Source: Porpolomopsis calyptriformis
Lineage: Eukaryota; Basidiomycota; Agaricomycetes; Agaricales; Hygrophoraceae
Direction of reading: 5' to 3'
NCBI GenBank assembly: GCA_951640195.1
Contig: OX621174.1
Location: 620,001-684,000 of the forward strand
Length of the DNA stretch: 64,000 nt
Shown piece after piece: positions 33,256-42,303 of this stretch (the stretch's first letter is position 1; each line of letters begins with the position of its first letter). The notes beneath the pieces were generated by a model that made no database searches, was not told the DNA's origin, and saw nothing but the letters and a program-made list of their open reading frames with translations. Both the position numbers and the translations under genes were made by a program.

Positions 33256-33631
33256 TGTTATAAACCGGTTGTTCGGAACGCGTTTTACTTTGGGTGTTCT
33301 GTCCCAAGAGATATAGGGTATGGTTCCAAGTCCTTGTTATGAGTAGCTAACGAGGAATCAGACTTAAGGTCTGATACATACAAGAGGTACTCTTTATATA
33401 CTGACTACTTATCTGTATGAGTCAGTGTGACATAACATGAGGTAGAGATAAGAATGAGTCATCATGATTGATGACGAATCATAAGGGGTTGAAACGTAAT
33501 GGAAATGAAAGGTATCTGCATATGGATAAAGTAATGGGGAATCCCAATGAAAAGTATGGGGAATCCCAAGATAAGAGATAGGTTTGCATATGATAAGATA
33601 AAGGAAAGAAAAGAAAATTACAACCGTGACA
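33256..33631 (-). repeat. D 3' LTR
   Basis: 376 bp, TGTTATAAACCGG to CGTGACA on the plus strand. It contains two GGGGAATCCC palindromic motifs in the U3 part and TGAGTCA motifs. Confidence 0.88.
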
Positions 33632-33650
33632 TACACCTCGGCTTTAAAGG

Positions 33651-33669
33651 AAATTCATCCCAAATTTCA
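33651..33669. promoter_or_regulatory. Conserved inverted repeat beside the D polypurine tract
   Basis: GAAATTCATCCCAAATTTC is a decayed form of the perfect D3 repeat, lying between the ORF3 stop and the LTR. Confidence 0.5.
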
Positions 33670-34416
33670 AACTTGGGCGGCATCGGTCGTTTCATCCTCT
33701 GAGGCCTCGGTCTGGATTTCCTCGGTGGCAGGGGCCTCAATGGCCACTGAGGGAGAAGCGATGGGGTTGGCTTCCGAGGCCGCTTCAATGGGGGAAGGGG
33801 CTCGGACTGTCGCAATGTTGTTGGGGTTACTGACTGGGTACTCTAAGTCGATGTTGATGGGATATTTGACTGATTTCCCATATTCAATTAATGTTTCCGT
33901 TGTTGCGAGGTCTCATTGGGCTTGAAGGAAGTCCTCTCTGGAGAGCTGTTCGGCTCAACGACTTTCTTTGATGAGTTTGACGATGATGGCGCGAGTGGTG
34001 ACGTCGTAACAATTTACCCATGTTTGTTTCTTCTCCCGTTGAAGCTCCCAAACTTTAAGCTCGCTCTGGTCCCAACGGTTCTTCCAAAATAAAGCACTTT
34101 TCTCTGACGCCTTGAGCTCGGCTTGCAAAACTTCACGTTCTTGATGGAGTTTGAAATTCCAATTACTGACGCTGTTGCTATAGGCTGTGAGGCGAGAGAT
34201 GGTGATGGCAGGATCTTCGGGAGGAGGGGTTTGAGTAGGATACTCCTTGAAGAAATCTTCTGCGCGAGCGCGAGCTTGTCAACATAATTGTCGAGTAGAG
34301 GAAGCAGAGGTGGAGGGACCAGGAGTGGGGGAACAGATGGCAGATGAGGGGATTCGTCCAGTACGTCGGATGGCAACTTGAGGGGAGGGGGATCATGTGG
34401 ATCGTGTGGTAGGCAT
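33667..34416 (-). pseudogene. ORF3 of element D (249 codons)
   Basis: Starts MPTTRST in sense orientation 140 bp after the pol stop and ends TTDAAQV at a TGA next to the polypurine tract. A Pro/Ser/Thr-rich N-terminus (SPTPGPSTSASS, TPPPEDPAITI) precedes a helical Trp-rich centre (REVLQAELKASEKSALFWKN, ELKVWELQREKKQTWVNCYD, VTTRAIIVKL) and an acidic tail (PINIDLEY, ATEEI). Four internal TGA codons; where D3 is intact at the same position it has CGA. No signal peptide, membrane span, protease or zinc site. Collinear with C and D3. Function unknown. Confidence 0.65.
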
Positions 34417-34555
34417 GATGAAGTTACTATGGGATTTTGGTTTAGTAGTTTGAGTCATGAAGGAAAGTGGAGACATCTTGCGGTTTATAAGGAGTGGTTC
34501 TAAAAATAGAGGTCAATTCTTGGCAGATGGGATGATGACAAATGAATGAATAGAA

Positions 34556-37500
34556 TCAGGTCGCCGTTTGAATTGAGTCTTCATATGTCTTCACAATTTC
34601 CTTGGCGTGTCATAAAATGTTCGATTGATCTTCCCAAGTGGCTTCTTCGATCGGATAGCCTTTCCATTTGACCAAGTATTTTCGTCGTCATTTGGCTCCA
34701 GAATGTTGTAATATAGATTCGACCTTGTATTCTTCTTCATTTTCGATCAGATCAGGAGGAGGCCGTGATGTGTCGATGACATCAGGGTGGAGCAATTCAT
34801 TTCCAATGTTGGGTCTCAGGAGTGAAACATGAAAGACTGGGTGCAGTCTCCATGTTCTAGGGATGTCGATCAGATAGGCAAGGTCCGATATCTTCTTCAA
34901 GACCTTGAATGGTCTGGTCCGTCGATTGTCGAGCTTCTTTGAGGGTGGTGTCGTCTTGATATTCTTGGTGTCCAACCAGACCAGATCTCCTTCTTCATAG
35001 GAGGGTGAGGGTTTCCATTTGCGATCAGCATATTTCTTCATCGATTCCATTGTCTTTGATAAGGATCGTTCGGCATTTTGCTGTGCGTGTGTGAGGCGTT
35101 CATGAAAGGTGTTTGCTGCAGGCACATTGCTTTGATCCAGAATAGCTGTGGGAAGGTGGGGATGACATCCGTATTCCATATAGAATAGTGATTGTGAAGT
35201 GGCAGAGTGTTGCCGATTGTTGTAGGCAAATTCCACAGAAGCAAGCCATTCCGACCAGTCATCTTGTGTAAAGTTGGTATAGAAACGTAAGTAGACTTCG
35301 AGTTCTTGATTGGTACGTTCCGTTTGACCATCTGTTTGGGGATGATACGCAGTGGAGAGACCGGAGATGATTCCTAAGGAGTTATTGAGAGCTTCTGTGA
35401 ATTTGGATGCAAATTGCACTCCACGATCGGATATAACCTTTTGGGGCCATCCATGATGTTTCCAGATGTGATTCCGAAAGAGTTTCGCAGCACCTTCTGA
35501 TGAGAGATTGGAAGTTGTCGGAATGAAGTGAGCACATTTAGTGAAGCGATCAACAACAACTATTACAGCATCATAACCTTGTGACTTGGGGAGTTCGATG
35601 ATGAGATCGACAGTGATTTCTTTCCATGGTTCTGTAGAAGGGGGTATCGGTTGGAGTAGTCCTGATGGCTTCGAGGAGAAGTTCTTGTTTTGTTGACAAG
35701 CTAGACAGGATCGAACGTAGTTGGTGATGGCTTGTGGGGCACCATCCCAAATAAAGTTACGGAGGACGAGTTCCTTCGTCTTCTCAATGCCAGGGTGGCC
35801 AGCGTGGGGGTAGGCGTGGGACAGTCATATAATGTCTGTGCGCAAAGATACTTCCTCTGGCACCACTATTCGACCTTCAACATCGCAAACAAGCCCATCA
35901 GCTTGGGTCCGAGTGAGTGAGGCATCCTCGAGTTTATCCTAGATCTTCTGTGGGAGTGGGATTTTGAAGCGTAATCTAGAAAGAAGACTTGAATTTGACA
36001 ACTTGACAATTGAATTAATCCATCGGTCGCGCGCTATCAGAACTTCATTCTCCACGTTGGCTTCGACGCCGGGCAAATAATCAGGGTGTCTGGACAGGCC
36101 ATCGGCTTTGTTCTTCCTACCTGGAACGTACTCGATTTTGAACCCGAATCTGGACAGATATTCAGACCAGCGAGTTTGGCGATTCGACAAGCGAAGATTC
36201 TTGGAGAAATATTGTAAAGCCAAACTGTCTGTCCTGATTAGAATATCGTGTCTCGCTCCTTCGAGGAGGTGGCGCCATTGTTTAAAAGAGTTAATGATTG
36301 CCAGGAGCTCTAGATCATGAGTGGGGTAGTTCTTTTCAGCAGGGGAAGTAGATCTTGAATGGTAGCCAACAGGTTTCCAGTGTCCATCGTGAAGCTGAGA
36401 GAGTATTCCTGCAATTCCAATGATAGAGGCGTCGGTTTCTAGACAATAAGGGAGATCATGATCAGGAATATGAAGAACGGGCGCATTCGTCAAGAGGGAT
36501 TTGATGTTGTCGAAGGCTTCCTATCTCTGAGGGGTCCATTCCCACACAGTTTCATTGTGCAAGAGTTCATAGAGAGGGGTAGTGACTTTGGAGAAACCTT
36601 TGATATAAATTTGCCAAAAGTTCGCACTGCCCAAGAAGGACTGGAGCTGTTTCACCATTTCTGGAACAGGCCAAGACATGATAGCGTCGACCCTCTTCAG
36701 ATTGGTGGTGATTCGTCCTTTGGATAGAATGACTCCAAGATAAATGACTTCTTCCTTCTTGAACTGGCATTTGATGGGTTTGCATGAGAGTCCGTGTTTC
36801 TTCATGATGTCCAGGGTTTTGAAGGTCCAGTGTCGCAATTCTTGTAAATCGTCTCCACAAACAAGTACGTCGTCGATATAAATGAAAACATTTCCAGAGT
36901 CAAGGACTTCTTTGAATCTTGTGTCGATCATCCGCTGAAAGGTGGCTGGAGAGTTCCGTAAACCAAAGAACATAACGGTGGGTTCGAAGGCGCCTGCTTC
37001 AGTGATGAAAGCAGCTTTCCATTCGTTGCCTTCTTTAATCCTGACGTTGTTGAATCCCCATCGGATATCCATGACCGTGAATAGAGATGCTGTTAAAAGT
37101 TTCGGTCGTTGGAGGATTTGATGAAGTAGGGGAAGGGGGTAATGATCAGGAACTGTGTGTTCATTGAGGTAACAGTAATCTTCGATAGGGTGTAAACCAG
37201 CATTCTTACCTTTAGCATTCACTTCTTTGGCTTTCTTTCCAAAGAAGAACGGAGAGACTTGTTTCAACTTAGAAGTTCGTATTCGTCTAGTAGACAAGTT
37301 TTCGTCGATGAACTTGTGTAAGTGATCCATCTCAAGAGGGGACATTGCGTATTTCGCGCCTTTGACTGCTCTGAAGGTTTCGTCCAGTTCTATGGTGTGG
37401 TCGAATTCTAAATGCAGTGGAAGGCGGTTAAAGGATTCTTTGGCAAAGACACTAGAGTAGTTTTTCCAGTATACCTCTGGTACAAACTTTCACATATCTT

Positions 37501-38101
37501 CTTCCACCGTGCTGGCTCGGGATTCATCCGACTTCGATACGCGTTGATTCATGGCCAGCGTGACCGATTCCATTCCCGGTGACTCCGCATCATTCACTAT
37601 CCATCATGGTAGAGGGAAATCTTTGCTATCCAGAGCCAGTGTTGCCTCTTTCCAATCGATGTTGGGGTTGTGCTTTTTGAGCCATGGGAAGCCGAGGATA
37701 ATATCTGTCTTAGATCCGAGATTAGTCACTTCCAGTCGGATCCGTTCATTGTGTCCTCCAGGAGCCTCTAACCAAATATCAATATCGTTCTCGATGGGTC
37801 CACCTCAGTTTTCAGATCCATCGGCATTCCATACGGGGATTGGGATTTCCAATCATGTTAGAGTAAAGTTGTGGCGAGTTGCGAAGGATTCATCCACTAA
37901 ATTTCCAGAGGCTCCACTATCAACCAGAGCAGTGGCCGGAACACATCAACCAGTGTTGGTAGCTTCAATCCAAACGTCCAAAATGAGTCCGAGATTGCCT
38001 TCTTCAAGAGTACCAAGAATTTGAAATAGATTGCATGGGGTGGTGGTACATTCTTGAGTAGATACGTCCATAACGGTAGGCAAAGTGTCCGGACTCCCTA
38101 A
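34556..38101 (-). pseudogene. D Pol: protease, RT, RNase H, integrase, chromodomain
   Basis: One frame of about 1181 codons, -1 to gag. Protease ALVDSGASGN; RT with ASLFTVMDIRWGFNNVRI, MFFGLRNSPATF and the catalytic FIYIDDVLVCGD; SFLGSANFW; RNase H CLETDASIIGIAGI, YPTHDLELLAI; integrase HPGIEKTKELVLRNF and CLACQQ, core VDLIIELP, SDRGVQFASKF, TAYHPQTDGQTERTNQE (all three acidic residues present); GPY-like FHVSLLRPN; chromodomain YKVESILQHSGAK to YLVKWKGYPIEEATWE. Only a handful of stops. It copied RNA to DNA and inserted it, with the chromodomain targeting heterochromatin. Confidence 0.88.
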
Positions 38102-38104
38102 AAA
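38098..38104 (-). other. Gag-pol -1 frameshift site, D
   Basis: Minus strand CAG GGT TTT TAG GGA: gag stops at TAG after a T run. The -1 frame reads TTT TTA GGG AGT into pol (GFLGSPD). Confidence 0.65.
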
Positions 38105-39648
38105 CCCTGTTCTTTCAGTTCCTTGACGAGCTGAGCTTTTCTCTCTTTCGGCCAGTGATCGATCCTGCAGTTGTCCACCACTCGAATAGTTTCCTCTGTA
38201 GTAGTTGGGGAAACCATCTCATTGTCTTGTTCCATCTCGACACCTCGTATGCTTCGTCCTCGACCTCACCCTGTGTTTGGTCTTCCTCCTCGTTGTCCAG
38301 CAGGGGCACTACTTGGTGGGCGCGCTGACGAAGAAGGGGCGAAAGAGGTATTTGGACACTTGTTCACCCAATGACCTGGTTCTCCGTAGCGATAGCAGTT
38401 GCCTCTTGGAACGCGTGATATTGATGAAGAGGAAGTTGTCTCCTGTTTGACAGGAGCAGAGGAGGGAGTTTGGGTTGTCATTCAAGCCATGGTTTCCCTG
38501 GGAGTGTAGTAATTACTCCGGGGAGCGGCATGATGCTCAAGTGCGAGTTCGAGACATTGTCGATCGAAGATGGAAGCTTTTCGCTTCCAAGCGTTGAGGG
38601 TGGCTGGGATGGGATCAAGAGCGTAGATCCTTTTGAGGATCTGAGGATCGAGGCCATTCCGGTAGAAAGTTTTGAGTGCATCGTCGTTAAATCTGGTTTC
38701 TTCCATGAGAGCTCCAAATCGTACATTATAATTGTCCACAGTGGAAGATCCTTGCATTACCTTTTGTATTTTGACCTGTGCTGTTGCCTTGGCATCAACA
38801 TCTCCGAAGCATTCCTTGATTTCCTCCATAAAGTCTTCATAATCGGCTCCAACCCATTGGACACGATTGAATTCTTGGGTCTGCTGTTGAGCCCATGACT
38901 GGGCAACACCGATCTTCATGAACAACAAGACATAAGTAATCTTTTGTCTGTCAGACCACTGACTATCGTCAAGGACTAGACGACAAGCTTGGATAAAATT
39001 GAGACACTTGGCTGCAGACCCATCATATTCATCAGGTTTAGCTATCTTGATGGGGGGAGGAGTAGGTTGTTGATGTAAGGGAGGTTGTAAGGGAGGTTGA
39101 GTGGGATGTTGAGGTTGTTGCTGGAGCTGGGCGATCAGCTGTTGTTGTTGAGTGATGGTTTGTTCAAGTTGGTGAATAGTAGCCATCAAGGTAGTAAGAT
39201 CCATAGTGGGGTTGGCGGGGGCGTTGGTGGATGTTCCTGACATGTTGGTAGATGTCGGTTGTTGTGGAGTTGCTGGAGCTGGAGCTGTTGGTGTTGATGT
39301 CACAGAAGAAAGTTGGGAATAGAGAGAACTGTATCGTCCTGGTGGGGTAGCAGTTCGTTGATGAACTGGTCTTGTTGCTGGGGCTGAAGATGAAGAGAAG
39401 AGTCCTCTTGTTCTTGATCGAGTTTGTGGTCCTAGGGGAGTAGGAGCAGGAGTGGGGGTGGGAGTAGCTAATGTTTCTTCAAGAGTAGAAGAAAAGGATG
39501 ATTCTTGGTCTCGAATTGTAGCTGAAAAGGTCGATCTTAAGAGAGGGTCTTTGTATTGTTCTTCAATGTCCAAGTTGTCGGTAGAAGCCAGGATGGAAGT
39601 GGGTAAGAGACAAAGAGGTGATGTCGATGATCACAGTGATGAAGGCAT
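38098..39648 (-). pseudogene. D Gag (516 codons)
   Basis: The first in-frame ATG (MPSSL) lies 44 bp after the LTR. A Pro/Ser/Thr-rich N-terminus, a Gln-rich coiled coil (TIHQLEQTITQQQQLIAQL), the Gag core (KIAKPDEYDGSAAKCLNFIQ, KITYVLLFMKIGVAQSW, STVDNYNVRFGALMEE) and the knuckle CYRYGEPGHWVNKC follow. The second Cys of the knuckle is Tyr here but Cys in D2, a G-to-A change. The C-terminus ends on the frameshift site. Stops are few (for example after RETMA). Confidence 0.78.
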
Positions 39649-39677
39649 TTGGATAAGCAAATGGGAGAGAACCAGAA

Positions 39678-39691
39678 GGAAGTCTGATTCT
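39678..39691 (-). promoter_or_regulatory. D primer-binding site (self-priming type)
   Basis: Minus strand AGAATCAGACTTCC directly follows the 5' LTR. Eleven bases (GAATCAGACTT) pair with AAGTCTGATTC of the LTR. Confidence 0.65.
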
Positions 39692-40067
39692 TGTTATAAA
39701 CCAGTTGTTCGGAATGCATTTTACTTCGGGTGTTCTATCCCAAGAGATATAGGGTATGGTTCCAAGTCCTTGTTATGAGTAGCTAACGAGGAATCAGACT
39801 TAAGGTCTAATATGTACAAGAGGTACTCTTTATATACTGACTACTTATCTGTATGAGTCAGTGCGACATAACATGAGGTAGAGATAAGAATGAGTTATCA
39901 TGATCGATGACAAATCATAAGGGGTTGAAACGTAACAGAAATGAAAGGTATCTGCATATGGATAAAGTAATGGGGAATCCCAATGAAAAGTATGGGGAAT
40001 CCCAAGATAAGAGATAGGTTTGCATATGATAAGATAAAGGAAAGAAAAGAAAATTACAACCGTGACA
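39692..40067 (-). repeat. D 5' LTR
   Basis: 376-bp partner of the LTR at 33256, followed by ATATA. Confidence 0.88.
39791..39836 (-). promoter_or_regulatory. D LTR core promoter and self-priming segment
   Basis: Minus strand: TATATAAAG (39836-39828), then 35 bp from the TATA start the segment AAGTCTGATTC (39801-39791). That segment is exactly complementary to the PBS. The transcript probably starts here. Confidence 0.6.
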
Positions 40068-40072
40068 ATATA

Positions 40073-40657
40073 GCATTATCATCCTTTCTACTTATTGGGT
40101 TTTGGAGCCTTGAAGAACCTGGCTGGGGACCTAAGGGAGCTAATGGAGGTATAAATATATATTGTTAATCTGAATTCTAGATGTTAAGATAATTTAGGCT
40201 AATTAATATTATCTATGATAACATGAGCCACTTTAACCTTGAAAACAGATATACACTTACCGAGTATACTAGCTTTTTTTTAATTGATATATGTTTTTTA
40301 GAAGGTATACATTTTTCTCCTAGTATTGGCATTAGCATTAGCATCTTCTCTGGATAAGGCATATTCATTAGGAAAACAATCTTTGGCTTATAGATGTAAG
40401 CACAATTAATAGATGCCATAGCATACTATAGGGACAGCCTCATTTTGTAGTATATTATAGAACTTCATAACCCTCTATACTTCATTAGTGTACAGGCCAT
40501 ATATTGATGTAATTATTTGAGGGGGGAAGGAGGAAGACAAGGGAGGAGCATGTCAGTGGCAAGAATCAAGTGGGAGGGTTGAGAAGATGCAAGTGAGATA
40601 AGTGTACATTAAAAGGTATTTAGAATGCACCTAAGATAATAAAATTCTGTCCAGAAA
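40073..40657. other. AT-rich relic DNA, nothing identified
   Basis: Continues the relic DNA interrupted by D. No gene. It ends in AGAAA next to the B2 5' LTR. Confidence 0.3.
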
Positions 40658-40869
40658 TGTAACAGATATTACTGTTACAGTGTGTACATTAGGGATGTAG
40701 TCCTTATGTATTGGTGTTTGTACCAGAGAGCAGTATATAGGTAGTATTTACCCTTATTTAGGTAGTTCTTTTTATATCTTGCCACTGCTCATACCAGGTT
40801 TACACATATCTAATAGATATTGGTTGTATCTAGCTGGTTATGAGCACTGCAAGATTAAGAACTCTTACA
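40658..40869 (+). repeat. B2 5' LTR
   Basis: 212 bp, TGTAACAGATATT to AACTCTTACA. Ends are canonical TG/CA. Confidence 0.85.
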
Positions 40870-41069
40870 CTTTTTTGGATATCCAACATAGACTGTTGGA
40901 TTACCCAATATGGGCACAATGACGGTGTTGTTAAATGATGTCATTGATTTTGGCACAGCCACTGCCAACACCAACCCCCTCATGCTCAAGACTGATATGT
41001 AGCGTCAATACACACATGTTGAGGGTGGTCCTAGACCACCTCGGAACTGGCCCCTGCAGACCAGCAGGG

Positions 41070-41326
41070 TGTTAGGTCTGAAGTTTTGGAGTTGAATTTG
41101 GAGATTGGAGATGGATAAATGACGGGACTTAGTCAATATTCTGTCTACAGATACAGGGGAAAAAATGCAGTACTTATATACCTACTAGATAATTATATCT
41201 GAGACATAGTGACGACAGAGGACATCATAAGTAGGAAACATGTGAAAAGTACGGAGTGTTCAGAGTTGTTGGAGTAATCGGAGTTCATTGGAATTCATCA
41301 GAGTTCATCAGAACTGGGATGTAACA
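41070..41326 (-). repeat. G 3' LTR
   Basis: 257 bp, TGTTAGGTCTG to GGGATGTAACA on the plus strand. Confidence 0.88.
41136..41180 (-). promoter_or_regulatory. G LTR core promoter and self-priming segment
   Basis: Minus strand TATATAAGT (41180-41172), then about 34 bp on AGACAGAATAT (41146-41136), the exact complement of the G primer-binding site. The 5' LTR copy has one mutation in this segment. Confidence 0.6.
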
Positions 41327-41453
41327 GTATCTCCCTCTTAAGGGTGAGCCCTCGAGACCACATATTGGACTTGACCATATTTGGTAATGACCAAGAAATT
41401 GGAGTTTCGGAATGTGGCAGATTTCGGAGAATCATCGGAGTTTGAAATCAGAA

Positions 41454-41466
41454 CATATATAATAAG
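41454..41466 (+). promoter_or_regulatory. TATA box of the G antisense gene
   Basis: CATATATAATAAG lies 40 bp before the ATG. The G' copy keeps TATATAATGGGGTCC at the same place, suggesting an own promoter on the plus strand. Confidence 0.5.
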
Positions 41467-41495
41467 GTCCAGTGAATCACTCTTCTTCATTAACA

Positions 41496-42255
41496 ATGCC
41501 CACTCGCAACGAGATCCAAGCCCAACTTGCAGAACTGCAAGTTTTACTTGAAAACGAAGAACAACAAGAGCGCGAGGAAGCAGAGGAGGCCCGGAGGGCG
41601 GAGGAAGAGCATCGGTTGGCAGAGGAGCGACAGGTAGCTAGAAAAGCGGCCAAGGCTGCAAAAAGGGAGGTAGCAAGGAGGGCGAAGGAGGCGGCTTGAA
41701 CAGCGGAGCCAGTGGAGGAAAGATCAGGGCAAGAGGCCTTGATCAGATGGCTGTAAGTATTTTTTTTTTTTTTATCCACTTTATTCCAGAGTTGACCAGA
41801 GTTCATTTAGGAGAGCTCCATGCAAGCCTTGCATCAAGAAAGGGAGTGCGGAGGGGTGTGTGTGGCCGACCAGACAGGAGAAGGCCCAGAGTTGTACCGC
41901 CTGCCAACAGGTGAAGGCCAAATGCTGGGTTGGGGAAGAACCAGCAAAAAGGAAATGCATCTGGAGTACCACAGAGGAACCGGAGCATGGCGGAAAGAGG
42001 CGACGAGGAAATGCGGAGTTGTTGGAGATGGCAAATTTGAGGGAGGAGTTACAAGGAGTTTGGGGGGAGATGAGGAAGATGAGAATGGAGATAAAGAGAA
42101 TGAGGGAGTCCATGGAGAGGACTGAGGAGTTGTTAGATAGGGATTACAAGGACAGTGGAGAAAGCAGAGAAAGTTTGGAGGAGTTGGAGGAGTTGGAGAT
42201 ATCAGAGGCGGAGGAAATGCCCATAAGGGATGTAGACATAGTCCCTTTGGAATAG
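41496..42255 (+). pseudogene. Antisense spliced coiled-coil/cysteine-cluster gene of G (240 codons, one TGA)
   Basis: Plus strand, convergent with pol. Exon 1 41496-41752: MPTRNEIQAQLAELQVLL, a long Glu/Arg/Ala coiled coil. Intron 41753-41789. Exon 2 41790-42255: CKPCIKKGSAEGC (CX2CX8C), SCTACQQVKAKCWVG with KRKC (CX2CX6CX10C, reminiscent of fungal Zn2Cys6 clusters), a second coiled coil (NLREELQGVWGEMRKMRMEI) and a Glu-rich tail (MPIRDVDIVPLE). Exons total 723 nt and join in frame. One TGA near the exon 1 end breaks it (Gln codon in G'). Likely a nuclear DNA- or RNA-binding accessory factor; this is inference. Confidence 0.65.
41753..41789 (+). other. 37-nt spliceosomal intron in the G antisense gene
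   Basis: GTAAGTATTTT to TTTATTCCAG. Same position as in G' but 3 nt longer in the T run. Length is not a multiple of three, so unspliced RNA would shift frame. Confidence 0.65.
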
Positions 42256-42303
42256 ATAATGAATTTTTGAATCGAAGTAAAGAATAAATAAGAGCGAAAG
42301 AAA

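Larger units (their letters stand above)
33256..40067 (-). mobile_element. D: full-length chromodomain Ty3/gypsy element (minus strand)
   Basis: Two 376-bp LTRs and the perfect duplication ATATA (33251-33255 and 40068-40072) bound a 6.8-kb element. Minus-strand order: Gag, -1 frameshift site, Pol with chromodomain, ORF3, inverted repeat and polypurine tract. Gag (516 codons), pol (about 1181) and ORF3 (249) each remain in a single frame; damage is nonsense and missense only. LTRs differ by about 15 transitions (4 percent) by eye. Partial copies are D2 and D3. Confidence 0.9.

Noticed and set aside
33520..33580. GGGGAATCCC repeats as NF-kappa-B sites
   Set aside because: The match is to an animal factor that fungi lack; only an unidentified fungal factor is plausible.
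33667..34416. ORF3 as a retroviral-type envelope gene
   Set aside because: No signal peptide, transmembrane segment, furin site or cysteine-rich ectodomain is visible in any copy.
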